Below, piece by piece: positions 9,109-18,499 of a stretch of 37,462 nt of DNA. Numbering within the stretch: the stretch's first letter is position 1; the number at the start of each line of letters is the position of its first letter. The stretch comes from Gracilaria caudata (Eukaryota; Rhodophyta; Florideophyceae; Gracilariales; Gracilariaceae), in assembly GCA_030374735.1 (NCBI GenBank), contig JASCIV010000150.1, positions 1 through 37,462 on the forward strand, written 5' to 3'. The notes beneath the pieces are model-generated. The model made no database searches, was not told where the DNA came from, and saw only the letters and a list, made by a program, of their open reading frames with translations. Made by a program: the position numbers and the translations under genes.

Positions 9109-10260
9109 TCACTTGAGAGCTGGTCGCACCTTCAGAGCAACTACAAGAGGGCATTCCACGTGCACCGCGCGCATGGAGGCGGGGTCGTTGGAATGCATGC
9201 AGCGAACCATATCCTGCTTCACCATTTTGAAACCGCCCTTTCTCACTATCGTCATGAACTCGCCAATCGACAGGTGAATCATGTCGTTCTGGCCGCCGTC
9301 CAGGCACGGCATGGGTCCCACGAACGCCCACACGCCGCCTGGTTTCAAAATTTGCGATACTCTGCGCACGTGCGCGATCACCGACTCGCCGAGGTCGAAT
9401 GCCATCGAGCTCACCACAGCGTCCCAGCTACTGTCGTGCCCGTCGTACGCGTCCAAGAAACTGCCCGCGCGGATCGAAAAGTCGGTGTGGGGCGGAATGT
9501 CCTTGGGGTTCACGTCGGGCACCAGCACGCCGCGAGTGGCCTGCGACCTTGATCTCACGTTAGAGTGCTCATGAGCAAACGGATACATCGTGATAGCGTC
9601 ATCATGGCTACAGTTGTTGAGCACGAAATTTCCGACCAACAGTGCGCTTGCGTTCGCCTCACACCCTTCCACCATAAAGCCACGATGAACCAACTCCCAC
9701 GGTAATCGCCCCGCGCCCGCACCTGGTACCAGCACGCGGAAATCCTTTCGAGCCAAAGATCTGGAGGCACGTGCCGCTTCCTCATACGCGTGTTCCACAG
9801 CTTCCAGCAAAGGCTTGTAACAGGTTGCACGCTGCTCGGCTCCATCAGCGCTCCAATCCTTCGCAAGCAGAGCAAATCCACGACTCACTTGACGCGCTAA
9901 GTATTGTTTACGCTCATCGTTGACAGCGTCGTGTCCCGTGCCACCGTTCGCCGTCTTAGCGCCTTCGTGCGCGTCGTCACCGGCGTCGTTGTATTCGTTA
10001 GCAGCAGCTGCAACGGGCGCTCGTATCGACGCGGCGCTCTGCACCATGACGGATAACAGACGCGTGTTCTGTTCGATGCAGTCGGCAAGCGCAGACAGAC
10101 GTTGGTCGAATTCCGGCAGAAGATCGCGGTCGTGCTGCGGTAGCGCGCGGAACATGCTGAGCTTGCGATCGAGACGCGAGAATTCCACTTCGCCGTATGC
10201 ATCCAACGCCTTTGCCGGAAATTGCTGAAGACTGATGCCATGGTCGGACGTGACGCTCAT
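9109..10260 (-). CDS. CARNMT1: Carnosine N-methyltransferase-type (N2227/UPF0586) SAM methyltransferase
   Basis: The animal and yeast members use S-adenosylmethionine to methylate carnosine and histidine-containing substrates. From the ATG at 10260 the protein has 383 residues, matching the family. The N terminus carries the family helix ending in LPQHDRDLLPEFDQRL. Motif I is PGAGAGRLPWELVHRG, followed by GCEAN with the acidic ribose-binding residue. Later blocks are a GSFLDAY segment, WDAVVSSMAFDL, and ILKPGGVWAFVGP, ending in a helix-strand pair near the stop. An upstream in-frame ATG at 10494 would add 78 residues of Arg/Ser-rich sequence, possibly a targeting leader, but the shorter start fits the family better. 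Divergent from PGRL1. The substrate in an alga is unknown. Confidence 0.85.
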   Translation of the reverse strand: MSVTSDHGISLQQFPAKALDAYGEVEFSRLDRKLSMFRALPQHDRDLLPEFDQRLSALADCIEQNTRLLSVMVQSAASIRAPVAAAANEYNDAGDDAHEGAKTANGGTGHDAVNDERKQYLARQVSRGFALLAKDWSADGAEQRATCYKPLLEAVEHAYEEAARASRSLARKDFRVLVPGAGAGRLPWELVHRGFMVEGCEANASALLVGNFVLNNCSHDDAITMYPFAHEHSNVRSRSQATRGVLVPDVNPKDIPPHTDFSIRAGSFLDAYDGHDSSWDAVVSSMAFDLGESVIAHVRRVSQILKPGGVWAFVGPMPCLDGGQNDMIHLSIGEFMTIVRKGGFKMVKQDMVRCMHSNDPASMRAVHVECPLVVALKVRPALK

Positions 10261-10891
10261 GTTGACGCCGCCGCGGCCGAGAGAGGCGCGCAGAAGCGAC
10301 GAACGAACGAGGTGGGTGTTCGGGGAAACGACGTGAGCTTGTTGAGATGCAGCAGCAATTTGCGGAGTATCGCGGTGCGCGCAGTGCAGCAAAAAATGCG
10401 CACTGACACCCTTCGGGTGCCGTTCAGACTCAGAGCGAGGGCTCAACAGTCGTGCGACAGTCCTTACACTGACGGTCTGCGAGAAGCCACACATCCATCG
10501 TCATGGCGAAGGCAGTGCACTTGCGCGACGCCACCGCCGCCCACCGTGGACAGCGCGGCCACGACTCACAGCGCGCGCGACGCGCGTGCCGCAAAACCGT
10601 GGCCCACAGCCACAGGATCCAATCAGCTGCAGCAGCAGCCGAGCTGCCCCGTGCCGGCCTCCCTGCGCGCTGCTCAGGTGAGCCCGAATCCCACACACAG
10701 CTCGAATCCCACACACAGCTCGTGCGCCATCAATCCGCCGCGCCACGCGCCCGCTTTTGCCACCGTCACCAACTTTGCGCGCCGCAGCGCACATTTTGCC
10801 ATTCTCTGCGCAGCCCCGCCTCGCGCGCGTCGTTTCGGTGCGCCGCCACCGACAGCTTACCGCCAAACCGGCGCGCTCCCCCCCCTTCCAA
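10261..10891. promoter_or_regulatory. Shared divergent promoter region (methyltransferase and PGRL1)
   Basis: About 630 bp of GC-rich DNA separates the minus-strand methyltransferase and the plus-strand PGRL1 gene, so both promoters and leaders should lie here. It contains a tandem 18-bp duplication at 10685-10720 and many GCGC steps. No TATA box is obvious. Open frames across it reflect the high GC content and have no recognisable product. Confidence 0.45.
10685..10720 (+). repeat. Perfect 18-bp tandem duplication
   Basis: The 18-nt unit CGAATCCCACACACAGCT occurs twice without a gap, at 10685-10702 and 10703-10720, about 170-205 bp before the PGRL1 ATG. Confidence 0.9.
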
Positions 10892-11866
10892 ATGGCCTTT
10901 GTCACCACTCCTGCGCACACGCTGTTGTCTTCGCCGTCGCCACTGCAAACATGTTCGCGTGCGCGGGCGCGTCGTTTCGTTGCGCGGCGCGTGAGCATGA
11001 CGGGTGCGGATGGCGGACCGACGTCGTCGCAAACGCCGGCGTCGTCGTCAGCCGCGCCGTCTGAAAACGGCGCCGGCGCGTCACAAGCGAACGGCATACC
11101 AGAGGCGGAGCGCGCCAAAGTGGTGCTCGACGAGAACATTGGCGGGTTCTGTTCCATCAATCCGAGGACAGGACGGCGTCTGGAACTGTCTCTGCGCGCC
11201 AAGGAGTCGCTGTTTTTGGACGCGGTGCAGGCGTATTTCCGCGGCGAGCCCATTGTGAGTAACGCCGAGTTTGACGCGCTCAAGGAGGAGCTCACATGGC
11301 AGGGCTCGCAAGTGGCTTCTCTCGACCGGGATGAATTCCGTTTTCTTGAGGCTGCCAAGTCGTACGAACGGGGAACGCCGTCCATGTCGGACGAGGAGTT
11401 TGATGCGCTCAAAGTGAAGCTGATGAACGAGGGCAGTGTGGTGGCCATTCAGCGTGGACCGCGGTGTTCGGTGACGAGGCAGATCACGTTTTCGGATGTT
11501 ATCACCGACAAGCGCCGGACGTTTGCTCTGTACGTTCCCGCGGGCGTTCTGTTTGCGTTGATATGGTTGTCTGTTGCGTTCGAGCTGACGCCGCTGCACA
11601 ACGTGGACCCGGTGCTGTCGCTAATTCTGGGCTCGCCGCTGATTGTGCTTGCGTCGAGGCTGCTGACGGGGTTGGTGGTGCCGAAGGCGGAAATCATGGT
11701 GGGCGACTGTCCGAGCTGCGGCAGACGCACGCACGTTCTGTTTGGAAACGTGCTGAACCAGCCGGGCTTCCAGGACACGGCCAACGTGAAGTGCGAGAAG
11801 TGCAAGGCGTCGCTCAAGGTGGAGCGGAGTTCAAATCGCATGATTCTGTTGGCGGAGGGCCAGTAG
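10892..11866 (+). CDS. PGRL1: PGRL1-like thylakoid protein of cyclic electron flow
   Basis: PGRL1 is a thylakoid protein that works with PGR5 in ferredoxin-dependent cyclic electron flow around photosystem I. The first ATG gives 324 residues. The start MAFVTTP, then Ser/Arg-rich sequence, resembles a red-lineage plastid transit peptide with an early Phe. The mature part has two AKESYW-like repeats (a GEPIVSNAEFDALKEEL unit, then GTPSMSDEEFDALKVKL) and two membrane segments at about 211-231 and 241-261. All six family cysteines are present: C87, C192, the C273/C276 pair and the C301/C304 pair; these are the redox and metal-binding candidates. No introns. Its presence is the clearest evidence that the organism is photosynthetic. 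It converges with the zinc-finger gene. Confidence 0.9.
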   Translation: MAFVTTPAHTLLSSPSPLQTCSRARARRFVARRVSMTGADGGPTSSQTPASSSAAPSENGAGASQANGIPEAERAKVVLDENIGGFCSINPRTGRRLELSLRAKESLFLDAVQAYFRGEPIVSNAEFDALKEELTWQGSQVASLDRDEFRFLEAAKSYERGTPSMSDEEFDALKVKLMNEGSVVAIQRGPRCSVTRQITFSDVITDKRRTFALYVPAGVLFALIWLSVAFELTPLHNVDPVLSLILGSPLIVLASRLLTGLVVPKAEIMVGDCPSCGRRTHVLFGNVLNQPGFQDTANVKCEKCKASLKVERSSNRMILLAEGQ

Positions 11867-12069
11867 CCTTTGCAAGTGTTGTAAAGAAACGCGCGCGTTG
11901 CAGATACAAAAATTTGCACTGTTTTTAAAGGCACGGAAAGCGCCGCCGCCGGCCAACCACATGGCGCGTCGCGCGCGCGCAGAGTGGCCGCAGACGTGAT
12001 TGGCTGCCACGAATGTGCTCGAAATAGAAGCTCAATGAACGTCTGTTTACCAATGCGCTTCTCTAACAT

Positions 12070-12831
12070 CTAATTGGGGAGGTTGTCACTGGCCCTCAAG
12101 CGCAACAGCGCCTCGGCCACCGCATGCGATTCGCTTCTTCGGGCACAGTTAGTCACAGGATTAGCGCAGTTGTGTTTGAACGACGGGTACCGGAACAATT
12201 GATGCGGCTGCGTGATCGACGCCGCCGCCGACGACGTCCTTGTCTGCCCGTGCATGCGCGTGCGCGCCACCGGCGCCACCGCGCGCGGCGCGTAGTTGGG
12301 CTGCGCGCAAGCGCCTAGCGCTGCATACTGCGGAACGCAATTGGCGCAGGGCGCAGTCGCCACGCCCACCGCCATCGGCTGCACGTCTCCGTACGGCAGC
12401 GCCACCAGTTGCGGGACAAACGCCGCGTCGTACGCCACGCGCGCTTGGTAGTACCGCATCGGCGCCGCGCTTGCCGGCAGTAGAAACGGCGAACTATGCG
12501 TCGAGCTCTGTGAAGGCGTCGCACGTGAAGCGCTCTTCTGTGACGGTTGACGCTTCACGCGCGCGCGCATGCGCTGTTTTTGCCACTTGGTGGATGCGGC
12601 CACTCGACGCGCGCAGTGTACGGAGCAGAAGCGACCAGAACCATAAGAAGCGTCGTGCGGCGATTGGCAGCCCTCGCACAGCGGCGTAGTGCGCTTGGCG
12701 CGACGCACACGAGACGGAGACGCGCACGGCGCCGAATCCGATGTCTCCTTCGACGGCGGCGCCTTGCGCGCGTCGGATCGCGGTGACGCGTCGCTGTTGA
12801 GAAGAACGCGAACGGGCGAGCTTTGGGCCAT
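12070..12831 (-). CDS. Small zinc-finger protein with CX2C-X13-CX3C motif
   Basis: 253 residues from the ATG at 12831. The only ordered-looking part is a short zinc finger at residues 52-73: C52, C55, C69 and C73, with HDASYGSGRFCS between the pairs, followed by a basic helix (CARRVAASTKWQKQRMRARVKR) that could bind nucleic acid. Flanking sequence is low-complexity: Ser/Pro/Arg before, Ala/Pro/Tyr/Gln after. The H-D-x-S-Y-G-S-G-R-F-C-S core recalls a small zinc-ribbon-like unit that I remember from bacterial, phage and protist proteins, but I cannot name a formal family. DNA or RNA binding is inference. Composition is very GC-rich, like its neighbours. Confidence 0.7.
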   Translation of the reverse strand: MAQSSPVRVLLNSDASPRSDARKAPPSKETSDSAPCASPSRVRRAKRTTPLCEGCQSPHDASYGSGRFCSVHCARRVAASTKWQKQRMRARVKRQPSQKSASRATPSQSSTHSSPFLLPASAAPMRYYQARVAYDAAFVPQLVALPYGDVQPMAVGVATAPCANCVPQYAALGACAQPNYAPRAVAPVARTRMHGQTRTSSAAASITQPHQLFRYPSFKHNCANPVTNCARRSESHAVAEALLRLRASDNLPN

Positions 12832-12988
12832 TGTTCAGACGCGGCGAGCGCGGAAATGAACGGGGACGGGGGGAGACGTCCACGAAATGCACAAGCGCAG
12901 GCAGGGGGGTCGAGCAAAGCTATATCGAGCGCGGCGGCGAGTGGCGCGCAGTGCACGCCAAGATTCTGCTATAAAACCCTACGCCCAA

Positions 12989-14374
12989 TCAATGCGCCGC
13001 GACGTGTAGCACCACGTACGACACGGCGCGCGTCGCTTCATTATGCACTGAACCTTCTCGTCGCATCGCTACCAATCGCACGCGTTCGGGCGTGGCCGTG
13101 GACGCCATCATGCGCACTGACCCCGCGCCGCGCAGCACAAAGTAGAAGCCGAAGCGCAGCGCCGCGCTAGCTGCGCCCGCGCCGCCGTCACCGTCCTCCG
13201 CGCGCCACTGCATTTCCGCGCACAGCTGCGAGCCGTCGCCGCTGACGCCCGTCGCGCCGGCGCACACGTTCAGCTCGCCGCCACGCGCTCGCACCAGTTC
13301 GCGTTCGCAGCTGGCTGCTCTCCAGCCACGCCCGCGGCGCGCGTAGCGGATGGTGCGTCCATTTGCGGACGCGAAGATCGTGGTGGGAGAGTCGTTCGCC
13401 ATGAAGCTGCCCACGAGTCGTACCACGAACGCGCGCCCTGAGACTGTTTCCCAGCAGTGGTGTCGCGGGCAAATGCGCGGCAGAAGCGTGGGACTTAGCG
13501 TTGCGGTGGTGCCGTCTCCCTCCTCGGCGTAGCTGGCGAATACCACCTGCGGGCGTATGCCCTCGCTCCAGCATACTAGTTGCTGTCGACGTCTTGGGTT
13601 CACGCCAATCGCACTGAGCGCTGAGGACCATATGCTGCTGCTGCTGCGGCTGTATATTGTTCCGCCACGGATGCGCTCCGCTTTCCGCGGCGCTTGTTCG
13701 GGCACGCGAGTTGCTTCGTCTGTGCGTAGGACGCTTACGGGTACGCTCTTGCGTGAATGCCGCGCTGACATCGTCTGCATGCGCTGCAAGTGAAGCTTTC
13801 CATTGCCGTTCAGCCTCATACCACGTCGTTTCCATGCACCGCGGCCAAGTGCTCCTGCGACATCCGCCATATCCGCAGCGTCTTTGACGGCTCCTTGCGG
13901 TTGTTCGTTACGCTGTGTTCCATTCGAGGTCTTTGAGTTATCGTTGCCATCGTTCTGTGTTCTTTTAGTATCAGCTGATACAAACGTAGATGGGACACTT
14001 GCGTGCGATCCGCTGCGGCTGTACCGGGGTACGCTTTCTGCGGCGCCAGCCTTGCTCATTGACGTTTGTGATAGCCGGCCGTCCCGAGACAGGACGTCCT
14101 TTCCGCCCTGTAGCACCTCTTCTTCGACCTCTTCTTCGACCTCTCCTCCTGTACTCTGATTTCCCTTGCTGTAGTCAGTGTCCTGCACAGGCACGTTTGA
14201 GCTCCCATGCTGGCTTTGGTTGGCTAGGTGCAGAAATGTTCCGCTACCAGTCAGTTCCTCCGTTACTTTGCTGTCATCTCGTGGTCGCACTTCCGTGTTT
14301 GTGTTAATTCCCGACGAGAGAGTTTTCATTCTGTGCAGTACTTGACTGCCTTCTCCACGGACCCAGGAATACAT
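12989..14374 (-). CDS. Large protein of unknown function
   Basis: The frame is open to 14407; the first ATG is at 14374, giving 461 residues, and a 5' exon further upstream cannot be excluded. The N-terminal half is disordered-looking and rich in S, T, N and G, with an acidic VEEEVEEEV repeat near residue 80 made by a short tandem duplication of TTCTTCGACC-type units on the plus strand. The C-terminal 200 residues look folded, with CWSEGIRPQVVFASYAE, ICPRHHCWETVSGRAFVVRLVGSF and a final hydrophobic stretch. I do not recognise the fold. The long open frame in GC-rich DNA is weaker evidence than usual, because stop codons are rare there. The more variable N-terminal part in less GC-rich DNA supports a real gene. 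Confidence 0.5.
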   Translation of the reverse strand: MYSWVRGEGSQVLHRMKTLSSGINTNTEVRPRDDSKVTEELTGSGTFLHLANQSQHGSSNVPVQDTDYSKGNQSTGGEVEEEVEEEVLQGGKDVLSRDGRLSQTSMSKAGAAESVPRYSRSGSHASVPSTFVSADTKRTQNDGNDNSKTSNGTQRNEQPQGAVKDAADMADVAGALGRGAWKRRGMRLNGNGKLHLQRMQTMSARHSRKSVPVSVLRTDEATRVPEQAPRKAERIRGGTIYSRSSSSIWSSALSAIGVNPRRRQQLVCWSEGIRPQVVFASYAEEGDGTTATLSPTLLPRICPRHHCWETVSGRAFVVRLVGSFMANDSPTTIFASANGRTIRYARRGRGWRAASCERELVRARGGELNVCAGATGVSGDGSQLCAEMQWRAEDGDGGAGAASAALRFGFYFVLRGAGSVRMMASTATPERVRLVAMRREGSVHNEATRAVSYVVLHVAAH

Positions 14375-14407
14375 TTTCCAGTCCTTCACGCAAGCTTGTC
14401 CATGCAA

Positions 14408-15411
14408 AACGGAGTAGATTTCGAGTTAGTGAAGAAAGCTGGGCTCTTGTCTCTTCCGAGTCGCTGCTTTCGGAGTGATGCACAGAGCTGCTTCTTGTGT
14501 ACCATTTGTCAGCTTCAAGTCCTACAGTTTTTCCAGCCGTTTGTTCTACCCCATATCTATCCGTTTGTAAGCCCTGAGCAACAGCTACATGTCAAGGATC
14601 ACCTAAACGAGAGGCAATATTCGCGACAAAGGGTGACTTCAAGCTACCGATTTTCCCTCACGTTGCTGAATCAATCCAGGCGACGTTCCAACGCACCGTG
14701 AAGTGGATCTGTCCCACGTAGTACCTGTTCTCACAAGTCGGTTGCGCTGATGTACGAAGATGCTTTCTCTAAACAATGTTGAGAATGACACGAACGCTGC
14801 TGATGTGCTACGCGCAGCACACTTGCTTTCAATTTCCCAGCATTCTTATCTGATCTGCACATGCAATGGTTGATGGATAGTTGAATACTTTTACCTTGTA
14901 GAGAAAGTCTTATGATTCTACAAGAGAAAGCGCAGAAGAACCCATCACCCGTACTTGTTTCTGTCATACACCTGGCGTCCCAGAAGTGGAGGCCGGGCAA
15001 CATTTATGGGTGAAAGACAAATTGCCTCCCTACCAATAGGTAACAGTGATAAACATGCTCAGCTCGAACTCCTCGGCGCGGCCAAGCAAAGCTGCGAGGG
15101 TTATGGGGGATACCGCACATAGAGAGCAAATGCTTGCACGTTTACGTTTCTCAAGATAAATTACAAAGATTGCCCTCCGTAGACATGGATTGTGATTCTC
15201 AGCCTTGGACATCACTGCTGCTGGCATTACGCCCCTCACACCTCCTACCAATCGCACTTCCAACATGAGCAGACGTCTAGTGCATCATCAAGTGTTCATC
15301 AAATGTAAAAGATAAAACTATTTGGTCAATGAAAGCCACGTAGTATAGTCGGTCCCTGGGTCCATCGTTGCTCACAAGAAGAATTCGGTGTATATTCAAC
15401 AGGCTGCGCTC
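14408..15411. other. Gene-free or unresolved stretch
   Basis: About 1 kb. Two minus-strand open frames (14731-15003 and 15030-15266, the latter starting with ATG) and a 34-codon plus-strand frame from the ATG at 15055 were inspected. None matches a known family and none joins convincingly to another exon. It may hold the 5' exon of the unknown gene ending at 12989 and the 3' untranslated region of the ZFPL1-like gene. Confidence 0.3.
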
Positions 15412-16587
15412 TCACTGATCATTTGCCAAGACACTCCTCGGGTTGTCACCTGTCTTCCGCGGTTGAAGAAATGCAGGGTTCACCCGTACATGTGGTAGAG
15501 AAACGTGCTCAGCAGCTGGCCTGACGACGACGTTAAATTCGTCGTCACCAGACATGAGGAAGCTGACCAGAATAATGCAAGCAACACAAGCTATTATAGT
15601 TAGAAGCTGTCGACGATTGGTTGACATAAGCTTTCTGAGATCAATTAGTCGTCTGTTACCCATTTTCATAACCTTGCGCATAGAAGTCGATGTAATGAGG
15701 CCTCCAGATTGAGCGTCGCGCTTCGCCGTTTTGATCCCTGCGCCGCTGCCATCCTTATCCTGTGGTAAAAGCTCCAAATCTAAACGCAAATCTCTAGCGT
15801 TGTTTTGCACAGGAGGCGGAAGAGGTCTTTTCGCCATAGAAACGCGAGAAGGAGTGCCATCGGCACTAGACTTGGCTTGAAGTGCGCCCTTCCCACCGAT
15901 GCCATCACTGCAATCTGTTTCAGATACAATCTTGGAATTGCTTTCTGAGTCCGTCTGGCGTTGCTCCAGTTTCAGATTCATCGTATTTCGTGACGATGTT
16001 CGCTTCCAATCGTCGGAATCATCCCAGGAAGTGACAGTGGCGATCGTCGGCGCACTGGAGCGAGTAATAGTGGTCATGTTTCTCAGTCGTTTTCTTATGG
16101 CGTGGGATAACTTGGAAGTACTAGCGCTGTCGAGGAGCGGTGTTTGACATGTAGAGCAGTTGTGATGCGGAGGACTTGAAACTTCGATACAAGAAGCGTG
16201 TTCCACGTCTGAAAACAAAACGAAAACGAATTGGTGTCAAAAACGAGGTTGCAAAACGTATAGCAAACGAAAGAGAAAGGCAAAACACTTACGGAGACAG
16301 ATGCGTCGAACGTTATCACCGTCGATGTCAAGTTGCTTACCGCACGCGGCACAGACCGGGGGCCAAACGTAGGAAGAGTCTTCGATGAAATTACGATAAG
16401 TGCGAACCACGCACTATAACGAGAGGTGGTTAGTACACGAAAAAAACGCCGGTCATGGATACTGAAATGGGTTGCTCACTCTTCTGTGTACGGACTCGTC
16501 GGCCACCAGACAAGCTTCACATGCAAAAGCTTGATGCACGAAGCAAAAGTGCTGCGTTTGGGAGCGACATACACTGCAACGGCCCAT
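15412..16587 (-). CDS. ZFPL1: ZFPL1-like Golgi zinc-finger membrane protein, three exons
   Basis: ZFPL1 is an integral membrane protein of the cis-Golgi with N-terminal B-box and RING-like zinc fingers and a C-terminal anchor. Rebuilt exons: 16587-16480, 16413-16293 and 16208-15412, giving 341 residues (human protein 310). Introns are 66 and 84 nt; donors are GTGAGC and GTAAGT, acceptors TATAG and TTCAG, and the first intron has a perfect TACTAAC branch site. Exon 1 starts MGRCSVC and holds most of the B-box (C4, C7, C15, H18, C23, C26). Exon 2 adds CVVRTYRNF and CAACGKQLD; exon 3 adds HVEHASCIE and CSTCQTPLL, the RING-like half. A disordered linker follows, then one membrane segment (LLTIIACVACIILVSFLM) near residue 295 with a short tail. 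The join of RICL to HVEH across the second intron matches the family. Confidence 0.8.
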
Positions 16588-18499
16588 CGCGAGGCGAACA
16601 GAAATTAGAGGAGATGGACCTAACTTCTGAGCCGGACGCAACGCGCTTCGAATTGATCGCCTACCTTCGAAACTAACCCACCGCTGCAGCTCGCGCAGCA
16701 GGGAATGACCAGCGCATCTCTTCTATCTCAGAGTTTCTGTATGCGCTGCCAGCTAAGGATGACGGCAAATGCTGACAGCTTTCATTATGAAGTGAAACAC
16801 GTGTTCCAGATGGCTAGCTGCTCACCTGGACTGTGTATCTTCTTAGATCTCTCGCCGTGATGCTCCGTCCCAAACAAGTAGAGCACGCACTTCATTCATT
16901 CAAGATTTGTACATTGAAGCGAAAACAGTTCGGAGCCATGCACCTTTGTCTGCGTATAGTTGCTGGAAAGAAGTTGCGCGTTTAACCGCAGGTTGGCACC
17001 ATTCGTACGGCGTTTCTTCTTCTTCTTTATTGTGGACAGCAGCTTCTAATTACTAAGCTGCAGTAAAGCTTTCAAAGAAAGCTTTCTCTCTTTAGGAAGG
17101 CCAAAGACTTCTGTGGCACTTGTCTAATCAAACTTTGCACTGTACGCCTATCAGAACGAGGTAGCCCCTTAAAAAGCTCGCGCCTAGATGCATGTGTGAA
17201 ACGACAACGCGTACGGCGTTTCCTTCCGAAGAATGCCGAATACTACAAGAAAAGTGCGAAAGCAATGACTATAAGGACAAATTGGTGTGCGTTGCAGAGC
17301 AAATGGTGTCTGTCAACATTCTCCTAAGAATTTCAAGTAGTGAGCTTCTGCTCAAGGACCCTGCGGTGTAGTGGAGACGTGACACTCATAGTGAGAATCT
17401 CGTACAGCACATGCGTTTTCTGAGTTGGGGTGCTACATAATAATGGTGCCAGTTCTTCCTTTTGATCGTTAAGACTTATCCTGTGAATTGAAGTTGCTTA
17501 TAGCACCAGAGGTTAGAAAAGCTTGACGTCACGCTTTTCTTCAAAATTGTGCTGCGTCATGGTCACATCTGCATCTTCAACTCCACCGACAATACGGAAA
17601 TAGATGTCAAAAGCTCTGACTTCAATGCGAGGAGAGACTAAAACTATTTGTTTCTTGCACTGGGTGAAAGAGAAGTTTGGTATCGAATCCAGCTTGTTAG
17701 AATGTGATTCATACAGTTTCGCTTTATGTGACCACTCTCTCCTAGTAAACTTACTGAATATTTGCGCCCAAGGATTCAAACGAGGTAAGCGCTCTGTAAG
17801 AAACTATAAGATAATCTACCAAGTACTACAACGGAGCTTCTTTCTAAACATATGCTCTCTTGTGCAGATTTTTATCAATTAGGGAATCTTTCTTACTGAA
17901 CTGTGTAGTTTGGTGAATCACTACTCCTTGTTCCTGATTGTTCAATGAACGATCAACTACGTGTAGTAAATTCGTTGAGCCTCAGCGAGTGGTGGCGGCG
18001 CACACTGTAGCGGTTCATTGCGGGGCGGCAAAAAATTAGGCGTGGAACTCCCCGAGTCGTGCTCTGTGTGCATCGAATTTAAGTGCTAAGTGATCGCACC
18101 AGGTCTCCGTTTATCTTCTAACATTTGTTATCAAGCGCTGATGCTTGGTACCGTCGTACCGACGGTGCCTTTAGTAGGTCCTTCCACGTTCGGGAATTGG
18201 TCTGGTGATAGAGAGAGAGAGAGACGTTCGTTTATTTTGAGCTAAAGCTGGTGATATGGATGAAACTTTACCATGAAGGTCCATTCTAAGGTGGCCCCGT
18301 AGACCACGTGGCATAACACCGACTGTTGAGCTCGACCATTGGTCAATAGAGTCCACTGGACCATGAATGGTCCAATTTGCAACAGCAGCAGAAGCGGCTG
18401 CGGCTTCTCTGATGCATTCTTCCCGAAACCCACTTCCATCGCAACTCGCTTTGTGCTCCGTTGAACTTCTTCCACAATCTCGAGCAGTAGCGCAAAATT
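16588..18499. other. Long stretch with no assembled gene
   Basis: About 1.9 kb. It contains a short GA microsatellite (18211-18224), an imperfect hairpin around 18148-18169 (GGTACCGTCG paired with CGACGGTGCC) and a near-palindrome GGACCATGAATGGTCC at 18358-18373. One minus-strand open frame, 17513-17800, is bounded upstream by a splice-acceptor-like TTTCTTACAG and ends in a folded-looking segment (VSPRIEVRAFDIYFRIVGG). It may be the last exon of a minus-strand gene, but no upstream exon could be joined in phase. Confidence 0.35.

Noticed and set aside
9281..11599. Long antisense frames opposite the methyltransferase and PGRL1 genes
   Set aside because: They are shadows of GC-rich coding DNA; the sense frames carry complete family motifs.
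17513..17800. Minus-strand frame with a folded-looking end, possible last exon
   Set aside because: A plausible acceptor is present, but no upstream exon joins in phase and no family was recognised, so it is described only within the gene-free stretch.
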